Source: Nioella sp965215655
GTDB lineage: Bacteria > Pseudomonadota > Alphaproteobacteria > Rhodobacterales > Rhodobacteraceae
Assembly (NCBI RefSeq): GCF_965215655.1
Contig: NZ_OZ244111.1
Location: 3,224,001 to 3,288,000, forward strand
Direction of reading: 5' to 3'
DNA: 64,000 bases
A model generated the notes under the pieces. The model was not told the origin of the DNA. It was given only the letters and a program-made list of their open reading frames with translations, and made no database searches. Made by a program: the position numbers and the translations under genes. Of the stretch, positions 1 to 8,666 are shown one piece after another. How positions within the stretch are numbered: position 1 is the stretch's first letter; each line of letters starts with the position of its first letter.

Positions 1-2
1 CC

Positions 3-1106
3 TATGTCTTCGTTGGGGCCGAACGGGCTAGCGTCGTGGGCGTCTACGACGTGACCGACCCGGCCGCTCCGGTTCTGGATCAACTCCTGCCCTCGGGCAT
101 CGGGCCGGAAGGCTATGTGGTGATCCCCGAGCGCGGGCTGCTGATTTCGGCCAATGAGGTCGACGGGCTGGAAGACGGCGCAGCGCGCAGCCATGTCATG
201 ATCTACGAATACCAGGACGCACCGGCGGTCTACCCGCATCTGACCAGTGCCAGCATGGACGATCTCACGGGATGGGGTGCGATTTCCGGCATGGTGGCCG
301 ATCCGGAAACCGGCCTGATCTACGCGGTCAATGACAGCTTCTACGGCTTCCAGCCGACGATTTTCGTCATTGATCCGTCGATGGACGGCCCCTCGCAGAT
401 CATCGACACGATCCCGGTCACCCGCGGCGGCCGCCCGGCCCAGATGCTGGACATGGAAGGGATCACGCTGGACGGTGAAGGCGGGTTCTGGGTGGCCTCG
501 GAAGGCCGCACCGACCGGATGATCCCGCATGGGATCTACCACATCGGCGCCGATGGAGAGATCGAGCAGTCGATCCCGCTGCCCGCGGAACTGCTGGCCG
601 TGGAACGCCGGTTCGGCTTCGAGGGCATCACCATGGTGGGCGACACCCTGTGGATGGCCGTGCAACGCGAATGGGGCGACGATCCGGAAAACCACGTCAA
701 GCTGGTGGCCTACAACACCACGACCGGCGACTGGGGCGCGGTGCGCTACGAGCTGACCGATCCCGAAACCGGCTGGGTCGGCCTGTCGGAAATCGTGGCC
801 CATGGCGACTATGTCTACCTGATCGAGCGCGACAACCAGATTGGCGAGGCGGCGGTGACCAAGCTGATCACCCGCGTGGCTCTGGCGGACATGGTGCCCG
901 CACCGCTTGGCGGCGATCTGCCGGTGGTGGAGCATGAGGTGGTCCTGGACCTGATCCCCTACCTGACCTCGACCGGCGGTTACGTGCTGGACAAGGTCGA
1001 GGGGCTGGCGATCATGCCCGACGGCACGATGTGGGTGTCCACCGACAATGACGGCGTTGACGATCACTCGGGCGAGACGATGTTCTTCGCCATCCCGCCG
1101 ATGTAA
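3..1106 (+). CDS. Esterase-like activity of phytase family protein (5' truncated by window edge)
   Basis: The reading frame is open from base 3, so the true start lies outside the window; the GTG at 36 is internal to the family fold. Repeated beta-propeller-like blades carry the signatures of the phytase-like esterase domain: DMEGITLDGEG, FGFEGITMVGDTLWMAVQRE and VEGLAIMPDGTMWVSTDNDG near the C-terminus. Such proteins are usually exported and are thought to act on phosphate or ester substrates; the signal peptide would be upstream of the window. A strong terminator follows directly, so this ends its transcript. The substrate cannot be inferred. Confidence 0.75.
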   Translation, partial: YVFVGAERASVVGVYDVTDPAAPVLDQLLPSGIGPEGYVVIPERGLLISANEVDGLEDGAARSHVMIYEYQDAPAVYPHLTSASMDDLTGWGAISGMVADPETGLIYAVNDSFYGFQPTIFVIDPSMDGPSQIIDTIPVTRGGRPAQMLDMEGITLDGEGGFWVASEGRTDRMIPHGIYHIGADGEIEQSIPLPAELLAVERRFGFEGITMVGDTLWMAVQREWGDDPENHVKLVAYNTTTGDWGAVRYELTDPETGWVGLSEIVAHGDYVYLIERDNQIGEAAVTKLITRVALADMVPAPLGGDLPVVEHEVVLDLIPYLTSTGGYVLDKVEGLAIMPDGTMWVSTDNDGVDDHSGETMFFAIPPM

Positions 1107-1125
1107 CCTGATTTCAGCAGGCGTG

Positions 1126-1162
1126 GCCCCCGGCGGAGCGATCCGGCGGGGGCTATTATTTT
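1126..1162 (+). terminator. Rho-independent terminator after the phytase-like gene
   Basis: Two 12-base arms (1126-1137 and 1142-1153) pair almost completely around a 4-base loop and are followed by the T-rich stretch TATTATTTT. It lies 20 bases past the stop codon of the preceding gene. Confidence 0.8.
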
Positions 1163-1273
1163 GAGGCGCCCCACATTCATGCATTCATGCATGGTTCGAT
1201 TGCACATTCTCTCAATTCACGCATGACGACCATTGGTCTATCCCCTCCTCAACAGAGATGAAGGAGACCGAAA

Positions 1274-2272
1274 ATGAAAGCGATGGTTTATCAGCGATAT
1301 GGCGGCCCCGAGGTTGTGGGACCGGTCGAAATGCCTCGGCCGGATGTGGCGGAGGGCGAGGTTCTGGTCCGCGTTACGGCGGCCGGAATCACCACGGCGG
1401 ACTGGCGGTTGCGCGCCTCGGCCTTTCCCGGTGGTCTGTGGCTGCCGGGGCGGCTGATGACCGGGCTTTTTCGCCCGCGCAAACCTGTTCTGGGCGGGGA
1501 TTTCGCCGGGATGGTCGACGCCGTCGGCGCGGGCGTGACCCGCTTCAAACCCGGTGACCGGGTGTTCGGGTTCAGCGGCTTCGGGGCGCATGCGGAATAC
1601 ATGACGATGTCGGCGGAGGGCGCGATTGCCGCCATTCCCGGTGGCCTGTCGGACCAAGAGGCGGCTGCACTGCCCTTCGGGGCGCTGTGCGCGCTGGAGT
1701 TCTTGCGAGACGTGGCCGATGTGCAGCCGGGTCAGCGGGTGCTGGTCGTTGGAGCTTCGGGCGGGGTTGGTGGCTACGCGGTGCAGATCGCCCGGTGGCT
1801 GGGGGCCGAGGTCACAGGCGTCGCCAGCGGCGAGAACCTGTCCTATGTTCGGGCGCTTGGCGCCGAAGAGACCGTGGATTACCAGACAGAGGATGTCAGT
1901 CAGCGCGATACGATGTTCGACGTGGTTTTCGACACTGTAGGTGCAATGGATTTTCACTCGGCCAAGCGCATCCTTGCGCCAAACGGGCTGTTCCTGCCGC
2001 TGAACTTCGGATTGGGCGATGTGCCTCGGGCGATGTGGTCCGGTCTGGGGCGGGGCCCACGGATGAAACTGCATGTCAATGGCGACAGCCGGGAAGGCGT
2101 GAAGATGCTCGCGCGTCTGGTGATCGAGGGGCATCTGAAGCCGCTGATCGACCGGGTGTATCCGTTTGACCGGATCCGCGACGGTTACCTCCATGTGGAA
2201 GGGCGCCACCGGCGCGGGGCGGTGGTTCTGGATATCGCAGATGAGGATGACAGCGCACCGGTGGCCATCTGA
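1274..2272 (+). CDS. NAD(P)-dependent zinc-less alcohol dehydrogenase / quinone oxidoreductase (MDR family)
   Basis: A 332-aa medium-chain dehydrogenase/reductase. The N-terminal GroES-like half contains GGDFAGMVDAVGAGV (residues 74-88) and PGDRVFGF; the Rossmann half has the dinucleotide motif GASGGVGG at 160-167. The catalytic-zinc cysteine and histidine expected in true alcohol dehydrogenases are not evident, so a quinone oxidoreductase-like member is more likely. AAGGAGACCGAAA lies just before the ATG. It is monocistronic, converging on the DMT transporter; a tandem palindrome sits between the two stop codons. Substrate unknown. Confidence 0.85.
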   Translation: MKAMVYQRYGGPEVVGPVEMPRPDVAEGEVLVRVTAAGITTADWRLRASAFPGGLWLPGRLMTGLFRPRKPVLGGDFAGMVDAVGAGVTRFKPGDRVFGFSGFGAHAEYMTMSAEGAIAAIPGGLSDQEAAALPFGALCALEFLRDVADVQPGQRVLVVGASGGVGGYAVQIARWLGAEVTGVASGENLSYVRALGAEETVDYQTEDVSQRDTMFDVVFDTVGAMDFHSAKRILAPNGLFLPLNFGLGDVPRAMWSGLGRGPRMKLHVNGDSREGVKMLARLVIEGHLKPLIDRVYPFDRIRDGYLHVEGRHRRGAVVLDIADEDDSAPVAI

Positions 2273-2279
2273 GCGGGGG

Positions 2280-2321
2280 AAGGATCTTGCAAGATCCTTG
2301 GAAATTCCGTGCAAGGAATTT
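2280..2321. terminator. Tandem palindromes between convergent genes
   Basis: A perfect 20-bp palindrome (2280-2299) is followed by a second stem with arms AAATTCC (2302-2308) and GGAATTT (2315-2321). It separates the convergent dehydrogenase and DMT transporter genes and could end transcription in both directions. There is no clear T-run, so the terminator role is inferred from position. Confidence 0.45.
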
Positions 2322-2334
2322 GGTCCCGCCCGGA

Positions 2335-3243
2335 TCAGGCCTGTTGCGCGATGCGCCGCTCCCGCCAGAGGATCATCAACCCGCCAGCGATGATCAGGAT
2401 GGCACCGGGAAACAGGTCTGAGAACGGGCTTTCCCCGAAGAACAGCCAGCCAAGAACGAAGGCCGTTGGAATGCCCAGATAGGCAAAGGGGGCAAGGTTT
2501 CCGGGTTCGGTCATGCGGTAGGCCACCACCATGCTCAGCACCGCTGACCCGCCGCAGAGCCCCATCATCAGGATCCAGCCCATATCGGTCAGGGACGCGG
2601 GCGCGGTGAATCCGCCAAGCGCCAAGGCAAGCGAAAAGGCCCCGATGGCAGAGACTGACGAGGACCACAGGTTGATCAGCGGGCTTGGCACGTCTTCATC
2701 CATCATCCGAGAGGACACGCCGGCGAAAGCATAGAGCGCGGCAGCGATGAGGGGCAGCAGCGCCTCCCATGTGAAGCTGTCGCGCCCCGGTCCCATCACC
2801 ATCACCACACCGGCAAACCCCACAAGCGCGGCAGACCAGCGGAAAAGGCCCACCCGCTCGCCCAACAGGGGCACGGAATAGACGAGGATGAACAAGGCGT
2901 TGGAATAAGAGATCGTGGCGGCCGTGGCGAAGGCCAGCCGCCCGAGCGCAAGATAGAAGCAGAACTGCGCGACGGTCACCGCCAGTCCCCGAATGACCGG
3001 AATCTGCCATTGCCTGAGGCGCAGCTTGCGCCCTCCTGCGTGCCAGTTCCGTGTCGACCACAGCGCGATGCTGGCCGGGATCAGACCGAACAGATTGCGC
3101 CATGCCGACAGCTCTGCCGCGCCATAGGTGCTGGACAAATGCTTGATGATCAGCCCCATCAGGTCGAACAGAAGGATCGCCAGCAGGCTGAACAGCACGC
3201 CGGGCAGCACCTTGTTCACGCGGGTGGTCTGGGGAGGTGTCAT
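2335..3243 (-). CDS. DMT superfamily (EamA) transporter
   Basis: A 302-aa integral membrane protein with about ten hydrophobic segments in two repeats of the EamA type, for example LFSLLAILLFDLMGLIIKHL near the N-terminus and the second-repeat segment LINLWSSSVSAIGAFSLALAL. Drug/metabolite transporters of this class export small metabolites across the inner membrane; the substrate cannot be deduced. I chose the ATG at 3243 (MTPPQTTRV) because the open frame upstream has no hydrophobic character and runs across the terminator of the neighbouring binding-protein gene. Confidence 0.85.
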   Translation of the reverse strand: MTPPQTTRVNKVLPGVLFSLLAILLFDLMGLIIKHLSSTYGAAELSAWRNLFGLIPASIALWSTRNWHAGGRKLRLRQWQIPVIRGLAVTVAQFCFYLALGRLAFATAATISYSNALFILVYSVPLLGERVGLFRWSAALVGFAGVVMVMGPGRDSFTWEALLPLIAAALYAFAGVSSRMMDEDVPSPLINLWSSSVSAIGAFSLALALGGFTAPASLTDMGWILMMGLCGGSAVLSMVVAYRMTEPGNLAPFAYLGIPTAFVLGWLFFGESPFSDLFPGAILIIAGGLMILWRERRIAQQA

Positions 3244-3262
3244 CGGGGCAATCGTTGCAAAG

Positions 3263-3287
3263 AAAAACCCCCGCCTCGCGGCGGGGG
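3263..3287 (-). terminator. Rho-independent terminator of the family-5 binding protein gene
   Basis: Perfect 8-bp arms CCCCCGCC/GGCGGGGG (3268-3275 and 3280-3287) with a 4-base loop are followed, on the minus strand, by a run of five T. It lies 19 bases after the stop at 3306, before the DMT transporter start. Confidence 0.8.
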
Positions 3288-3305
3288 CTGTCTGCGGGGC
3301 AGACC

Positions 3306-4775
3306 TTAGTCGGTCCAGCGGACCCCGGTCAGGTCGATGGCCTGGGTGGGAGAGTTTTCCCACAACCCCTCGATATCGGCATTGGCGACACCGGTCTTGG
3401 CCAGCTGGAACAGGTAGCCGTTCACGTAGTCCTCGGCGATGATCCGCTGTGCCTGTTGCAGCAGCGCAGATCGGCCCGCCGGGTCGGTGGTGGCGTTGAG
3501 CTCCTCCATCACGGCGTTGAACGCGCCCGAGGAGTACTGGAAGTAGTAGTCCTCGCGCCCGTAGATACCGATATCCATCGGCTCGGTATGGCTGACGATG
3601 GTCAGGTCGAAGTCATGACCGCGGAACACCTGTTCCAGCCACTGTGCCCATTCGAGGTTGGTGATCTCTACATCCAGCCCCACATCGCGAAGCTGCGCGG
3701 CGACGATCTCGCCCCCGCGACGCGCGTAGGAGGGCGGCGGCAGCATCAGGCGCAGGGTGATGCCCTCGGCCCCGGCCTCGGCCAACAGGGCGCGGGCACG
3801 GTCAGGGTCGTATTGGGACATGCCGGTCAGGTCGACATAGTCGGGATTGTGCGGCGCGAAATGGGTGCCGATGGGGGTGCCGTAGCCGAACATGGCCCCG
3901 TCGATAATATCCTGCCGGTTGATCGCATGGGCAATGGCCTGACGGACGCGCACGTCGCTCAGGTGGTCTGCCATGTTGTTGGTGGACAGGATGGTTTCAC
4001 CCTCGGTCGAACCGACGATGACGTTGAAGCGCGGGTCGGCGTCGAACTGGGCGAGCGTTTCGGGGCTGGGGAAGACCGGGAAGGCATCCACATCGCCCGC
4101 CATCATCGCGGCGAAGGCGGCGTTCGGGTCGCTGATGAAACGGAAGGTTGCGGCCTCCAGAGCCACGGGCTCGCCCCAATAGTCCTCGTTCCGGACCAGT
4201 TCCACCCGGTCCCCCTGCACCCATTCGCTGAACCGGAAGGGGCCGGTGCCCACGGGATTGGTGGCGTTCGTGTCGGCACTTTCGGGCGCAACCATCACCG
4301 CATCGCCCCAGGCCATGTTGAACAGGAAACTGCCATTGGGGGCCGACAGCGTCACCACAAGCGTGGTGTCATCCACGGCTTCGGCACTGTCGATCCCGGC
4401 AAAGAGCCCGCCCTGCGCATTGGTGGAGCCTTCCGCGCGGGCACGGTCGAGGCTGAACACCGCGTCCTCGGCGGTAAAGCTGGTGCCGTCATGGAACATC
4501 ACACCGTCGCGCAAGTGGAAGGTATAGGTCAGCCCGTCTTCGGAAATGTCCCAGCTTTCGGCGAGGCCCGGAATAACCGACCCGTCAGAGGCGAAGCGGG
4601 TCAACCCTTCGAAGATATTGGCATAGGTCACCTCGTCGATCGCGGCAGCGGCGCCTGAGGTCGGGTCCAGATTGGGCGGCTCCAGCTGCATGCCGACCGT
4701 GATATCGGTGGTGGTGGCAAAGGCGGCGGTGCTGCCCAGAAGCAGCGCAAGTGCCGTGGATTGCAGGATACGCAT
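3306..4775 (-). CDS. ABC transporter substrate-binding protein, family 5 (peptide/opine/nickel type)
   Basis: A 489-aa periplasmic protein. Residues 1-20 form a signal peptide (MRILQSTALALLLGSTAAFA). The mature part shows the family-5 order: LEPPNLDPTSGAA, then IFEGLTRFASDGSVIPGLAESWDIS, then LRDGVMFHDGTSFTAEDAVFSLDR, then NPVGTGPFRF. These proteins deliver oligopeptides or similar ligands to Dpp/Opp-type permeases. No permease or ATPase genes are adjacent, so this is an orphan binding protein or its partners lie elsewhere. The ATG at 4775 is preceded by AGGGAGAATTCAC, a good ribosome site; the longer open frame has none. Confidence 0.88.
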   Translation of the reverse strand: MRILQSTALALLLGSTAAFATTTDITVGMQLEPPNLDPTSGAAAAIDEVTYANIFEGLTRFASDGSVIPGLAESWDISEDGLTYTFHLRDGVMFHDGTSFTAEDAVFSLDRARAEGSTNAQGGLFAGIDSAEAVDDTTLVVTLSAPNGSFLFNMAWGDAVMVAPESADTNATNPVGTGPFRFSEWVQGDRVELVRNEDYWGEPVALEAATFRFISDPNAAFAAMMAGDVDAFPVFPSPETLAQFDADPRFNVIVGSTEGETILSTNNMADHLSDVRVRQAIAHAINRQDIIDGAMFGYGTPIGTHFAPHNPDYVDLTGMSQYDPDRARALLAEAGAEGITLRLMLPPPSYARRGGEIVAAQLRDVGLDVEITNLEWAQWLEQVFRGHDFDLTIVSHTEPMDIGIYGREDYYFQYSSGAFNAVMEELNATTDPAGRSALLQQAQRIIAEDYVNGYLFQLAKTGVANADIEGLWENSPTQAIDLTGVRWTD

Positions 4776-5098
4776 GTGAATTCTCCCTGTCTTGGCCGGT
4801 CGCGTGCCGGTCCTCGTGCCCATGAAACGGCCAAGTGCGCGCATAATCAAGCGAGTCGACTGTTAATTTTCATGCATACCCGCCACTACAAAGCCAAAAT
4901 TCCGCAGCGCAGCGCGATATGCCGCACCGCAAAAGGCGTCGCATGACCAGAGGCAAAGGCACCGATGACTCCGCGAGGCCAATTCTGACCAGACACAGTT
5001 GCGAAACGGACCATCTGCCTCGTTCCGCATCTGAATCCCGCCACGCCATTGGCGCAGCGATCCCGCTTGGACAGATGTCTACCGGAGCGACGGCAAAG
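4776..5098. other. Intergenic region between orphan binding protein and AraC regulator
   Basis: About 320 bases without a supported gene. It contains the upstream region of the family-5 binding-protein gene (minus strand) and the 3' end of the AraC-type regulator. I see no RNA gene, repeat or convincing terminator in it. Confidence 0.5.
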
Positions 5099-6172
5099 TC
5101 AGAGATCCAATCGACCTGCACGGATCTGGCTCGGCGTTGCGTTCAGGCGGCGGGCGCAATGTCCCGACAGGCTTGCAGCGCTTGAAAAGCCTGCCGCATA
5201 GGCGACGGCGGTCACCGATCTGGAACTGTTGCGCAGCATCCAGACCGCGGCCCTAAGTTTCATGTCGATCATGTAGGACTTGGGCGACATGCCGACCTGT
5301 GCCTTGAACAGACGCAGGAAATGCCGCTCCGTCAGGCCAAGCGACGCGGCGATCTGGCTGATCCGGGGTGTTTCGGTCGCGCGTTGGTCCAGCATGACGA
5401 GCGCCTTCTGCACCCGTGGATCCGTGGCCTCGATATGGCGCGACAGGCCCACGCGTTGCAGTTCCCCAAGTCCCGTGCCTTCTGTCAGGGACAACTGGTG
5501 TACCGCCTTGGCGGCCCTATCCGGCCCGAAATGGTCGCGGATGAGCCGGGTCATGAATGACAGGATCGATATGCCGCCGGGGATCGTCACGATGCCCTCT
5601 TCCCCTTCGTAATCGGAACGGGTCGTTGCCCGGTGATTGGGGAAATGCAGCTTGAAATCCGCCTCGTGATAGGGGTGGATGCAGGCAATCTGCCGGTCGA
5701 GTAGCTTTTCCTGCGCAAGGATGAAGCTGCCGGTGCAGACACCGGCGATGGTGCGGCCAACCCTATGGGCCGCGTGGATGTAGCGCCGATGTGCCGCCGG
5801 GGCAGCGTCGATGTCCCTCAGCAGCCCGCCCACTATGAAGAGAATGTCAAACTCTCCGGGGTGAACATAGTCGTGGGTCGTGCCCACCTCGATCCCGCAG
5901 CTCGCGCGGACGCGCGCGCCGGGCGGTCCAAGGATGTGCCAGCGAACGTAGCGCTGTTCGGAATGATCGCCGTAATCGCCCGCATGGCGCAGGCTTTCGA
6001 CGATGCCCGTCAGCGACATCATCGGGAAGGTCGGCCAGAGCAGAATCCCAACCGTGAGCGACACGGACCGGCTGTCGGATCGGTCCAGCCGCGCATCCCA
6101 GATCCTGTCCAGCCAGTCGACATAGGACAGGTCGGAGGCGGGGCTTGGCGGGTGATCTGGGATCAAGGGCAC
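5099..6172 (-). CDS. GlxA family transcriptional regulator (DJ-1/PfpI domain + AraC HTH)
   Basis: A 357-aa two-domain regulator. The N-terminal half (about residues 40-220) has a class I amidotransferase/DJ-1-like fold with the nucleophile-elbow motif GVCTGSFILAQ. The C-terminal hundred residues are an AraC double helix-turn-helix (ISQIAASLGLTERHFLRLFKAQVGMSPKSY, with VAYAAGFSSAASLSGHCARR as second helix pair). The architecture resembles the Pseudomonas ArgR/CdhR group, which responds to amino acids or their derivatives. It is divergent from the ABC transporter operon at 6302, and the 129-bp shared gap is the likely operator; activation of that operon is inferred. Confidence 0.88.
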   Translation of the reverse strand: MPLIPDHPPSPASDLSYVDWLDRIWDARLDRSDSRSVSLTVGILLWPTFPMMSLTGIVESLRHAGDYGDHSEQRYVRWHILGPPGARVRASCGIEVGTTHDYVHPGEFDILFIVGGLLRDIDAAPAAHRRYIHAAHRVGRTIAGVCTGSFILAQEKLLDRQIACIHPYHEADFKLHFPNHRATTRSDYEGEEGIVTIPGGISILSFMTRLIRDHFGPDRAAKAVHQLSLTEGTGLGELQRVGLSRHIEATDPRVQKALVMLDQRATETPRISQIAASLGLTERHFLRLFKAQVGMSPKSYMIDMKLRAAVWMLRNSSRSVTAVAYAAGFSSAASLSGHCARRLNATPSQIRAGRLDL

Positions 6173-6301
6173 CTCTCGGAGTCTGTTTTCCTAACATAAT
6201 GTCCGATTTCTGAAAGACCATCCCGAAAACACATCGCTACCAAAAAGGCACCGGACACGGGGCGCACCAGCGATCCGGGTCGCTCAACAAGGGAGACTGA
6301 T

Positions 6302-7177
6302 ATGTTCAAGAGGCGTAATTTCATTGCCGGTGCCGCTATGGTCGCGGCAATGGCGGCCGCGGGGCCGACCCTGGCGCAATCGGAAGCGTTCGACCTGGTC
6401 GAAGACGGGCACCTGACGGTGGCGTTCACTGGCGATATGCCGGGCTCTGGCTGGCAGGATGGCCGTCTGATCGGCTATGACGGCGAAATCATGCAGCGCA
6501 TCAGCGAACGGCTGGGGCTCGACGTTGCGCCGGCGCTCATGGAATGGTCGGGCACCATCGCATCGGTGCAGGCGGGTCGCGTCGACGTGATGCTCGGCAC
6601 CATGGGCTGGACCGAACAGCGCACCCAGATCATGACGCTGTCGGAGCCGATCCACTACTTCCGCAATGGTATCATGCAGTCCGTCGATACCGACTGGGAC
6701 AGCCTGGCCGATCTGGAAGGGCGCACCGTGGGCACCATCACCGGCTTTTCCTTCGTGCCCGAACTGCGCGCGATCCCGGGGCTGGAACTGAACCTCTACG
6801 ACACGTCCGATGCGGCGGTGCGCGACCTGCTGGCCGGGCGGATCGAAGCGGTGATCGGCGATCCGCCGGTAATCGGCTACGCGATCAGCCAGAACCCCGA
6901 CTGGGGAATGCAGTTCCTCGCCTTCACCGACAACAACCCCGATTTCCCGCTGCTGACCGGGCTCGGCCAGACGGTGTTCGGCTTCAACCAGGCGGATGAC
7001 GACCTGCGCCAGGCAGTGGACGAGATCATTCTTGAGATGTGGTCCAGCTGCGAGATGGCCGAGATCGGCGCGCGCTACGGGCTTGTCGGTGATGTCTGGT
7101 ACAGCGCCAACGGCGAAAACTTCCGCGCCGGCGTCGACCGGCCCGAGGATTACGCCCTGCCCGAGTGTTCCAGCTGA
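6302..7177 (+). CDS. Amino acid ABC transporter substrate-binding protein (family 3)
   Basis: A 291-aa periplasmic binding protein with an Arg-rich twin-type leader (MFKRRNFIAGAAMVAAMAAAGPTLAQ). Family-3 features include GYDGEIMQRISERLG, the lobe-2 start LADLEGRTVGTITG and AGRIEAVIGDPP. It is the first gene of an operon with an ATPase and two permeases and would feed a polar amino acid or amine to them. Two cysteines (in SSCEMAEIG and at the C-terminal ECSS) could form a disulfide. A GC-rich hairpin follows, consistent with extra binding-protein expression relative to the downstream genes. The ligand is not identifiable. Confidence 0.88.
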   Translation: MFKRRNFIAGAAMVAAMAAAGPTLAQSEAFDLVEDGHLTVAFTGDMPGSGWQDGRLIGYDGEIMQRISERLGLDVAPALMEWSGTIASVQAGRVDVMLGTMGWTEQRTQIMTLSEPIHYFRNGIMQSVDTDWDSLADLEGRTVGTITGFSFVPELRAIPGLELNLYDTSDAAVRDLLAGRIEAVIGDPPVIGYAISQNPDWGMQFLAFTDNNPDFPLLTGLGQTVFGFNQADDDLRQAVDEIILEMWSSCEMAEIGARYGLVGDVWYSANGENFRAGVDRPEDYALPECSS

Positions 7178-7199
7178 TCCGATCGGTTCAAGACCGTCA

Positions 7200-7220
7200 G
7201 GGGCGGCCTCGTGCCGCCCC
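7200..7220 (+). promoter_or_regulatory. Intercistronic hairpin after the binding-protein gene
   Basis: Perfect 8-bp arms (7200-7207 and 7213-7220) with a 5-base loop but no T-run sit between the binding-protein stop and the ATPase ribosome site. This layout is common in ABC operons, where the hairpin stabilises the 5' message or partly attenuates read-through. Function inferred from position. Confidence 0.6.
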
Positions 7221-7246
7221 GGATGCCCGGTGAAAGGAAGCCTTCC

Positions 7247-8005
7247 ATGTCAAACCCAATCCTGTCCGTCAGCGGGCTTCACAAGTCCTACGGCGCTGTC
7301 GAAGTGCTCAAAGGCATCGATTTCGAGGTGTCGCCGGGCGAAAAGATCGCGCTGCTTGGCCCGTCCGGGTCGGGCAAGTCGACCTGCCTGCGCTGCGTGA
7401 ACTTCCTGGAAACACCCACGCGGGGGGAAATCCTGCTGGACGGGGAACGTGTCGGCGTCGGGTCGGGCGGACGCGCGATGAACAACCGGGATCTCGCGCC
7501 GCAGCGCGCCCAGATGGGCATGGTGTTCCAGGGCTTCAATCTCTGGCCGCATCTGAGCGTGCGGGACAACATCGCCATCGCGGTGCGCAAGGTCCAGAAA
7601 TCCAGCGCCGCCGAGGCGCGCGACCTGGCCGAAGCGATGCTGGCCAAGGTGCACATGGCCGAGAAGGCCGACGCGATGCCCGGTCAGCTTTCGGGCGGCC
7701 AGCAACAGCGCGTCGCCATCGCCCGCGCATTGGCACAGCGCCCGAAACTGATGCTGTTCGATGAGCCGACCTCGGCGCTCGACCCCGAGCTTGTCGGGGA
7801 GGTGCTGAACGTCATGCACGAACTGGCCGATGAAGGCCGGACGATGCTGATCGTCACGCATGAGATCGCATTCGCCCGCGACGTCGCTGACCGGGTGCTG
7901 TTCCTCTACGATGGCGTGATCGAGGAAGAAGGCCCGGCGCGCCAGGTCATCGAAACCCCGCGCAAGGACCGCACCAAGGCGTTCCTGAGCCGCATGAACG
8001 GCTGA
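7247..8005 (+). CDS. Amino acid ABC transporter ATP-binding protein
   Basis: A 252-aa nucleotide-binding subunit. It has a Walker A GPSGSGKST, a Q-loop in MVFQGFNLWPHLSV, the ABC signature LSGGQQQRVAIARAL, a Walker B LMLFDEPTSALDPE and the switch histidine in IVTHEIAFARDVA. The GlnQ/HisP-like pattern (NLWPH, SALDPELVGEV) matches polar amino acid importers. The ATG at 7247 is preceded by GAAAGGAAG. It lies between its binding protein and the permease at 8010, four bases after its stop. Confidence 0.93.
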   Translation: MSNPILSVSGLHKSYGAVEVLKGIDFEVSPGEKIALLGPSGSGKSTCLRCVNFLETPTRGEILLDGERVGVGSGGRAMNNRDLAPQRAQMGMVFQGFNLWPHLSVRDNIAIAVRKVQKSSAAEARDLAEAMLAKVHMAEKADAMPGQLSGGQQQRVAIARALAQRPKLMLFDEPTSALDPELVGEVLNVMHELADEGRTMLIVTHEIAFARDVADRVLFLYDGVIEEEGPARQVIETPRKDRTKAFLSRMNG

Positions 8006-8009
8006 TCCC

Positions 8010-8666
8010 ATGGAGTTCCTGACCTCAACCATCCTGCCCGGCCTGCTGACCGGGGCGACGGTGACGATCACCGTGACGCTGGCCTCGCTCGCCATTGCCG
8101 CGACGCTCGGTTTCCTGCTGGCGCTTGTGCGCGAATTCTCCGGCTTGCGCTTGCTGAATTTCGCCATCGACGCCTATGTGGAATATCTGCGCAACATCCC
8201 CGCGCTGAGCCACCTGTTCATTCTCTATTTCGGGCTGGCCTCCGTCGGCTTTGCGATCACCTCGATCCCCGCCGCGATCATCGGCCTGGGGCTGGTCGGT
8301 TCGGCCGTGACCTGCGATATCTACCGCTCCGGCTTTTCCGCGCTCGGAAAGGGTCAAAGCGAGGCGGCCCTGGCCGTGGGCATGACGCCAATGCAGGTGA
8401 TCTGGCTGATCCTGTCGCCGCAGGCCTTCCGGGTCGCGTTGCCGCCGCTTGGCAATTATGCGCTGCAACTGCTCAAGGATACCTCGGTGGTTTCGGCCAT
8501 CGCCGCGCCGGAGATCATGTTCTACGCCCGTTCGATGGTGACATCGACCTTCCAGACGACACTGATCTATTCCTCGGCGGCACTGCTCTACCTTGCCATG
8601 AGCCTGCCGCTGGCCTGGGGCGTGGCCCGGCTCGAAAAACGGTTTGGAGGCGCGACCGATGTTTGA
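8010..8666 (+). CDS. Amino acid ABC transporter permease
   Basis: A 218-aa HisM/GlnP-type inner-membrane permease with about five transmembrane segments. It contains YVEYLRNIPALSHLFILYFGLA and the cytoplasmic EAA-like loop (SGFSALGKGQSEAALAVGMT, then LSPQAFRVALPPLGNY) that contacts the ATPase. The start is four bases after the ATPase stop. Its last codons overlap the start of the second permease (8659), so the two are translationally coupled and probably form a heterodimer. Confidence 0.9.
   Translation: MEFLTSTILPGLLTGATVTITVTLASLAIAATLGFLLALVREFSGLRLLNFAIDAYVEYLRNIPALSHLFILYFGLASVGFAITSIPAAIIGLGLVGSAVTCDIYRSGFSALGKGQSEAALAVGMTPMQVIWLILSPQAFRVALPPLGNYALQLLKDTSVVSAIAAPEIMFYARSMVTSTFQTTLIYSSAALLYLAMSLPLAWGVARLEKRFGGATDV

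Noticed and set aside
1238..2668. A 476-codon minus-strand frame
   Set aside because: It is the shadow of the dehydrogenase and runs into the DMT gene; Arg/His/Pro-rich, with no family features.
3237..4658. A 473-codon plus-strand frame
   Set aside because: Antisense shadow of the family-5 binding protein, which has a signal peptide and clear motifs.
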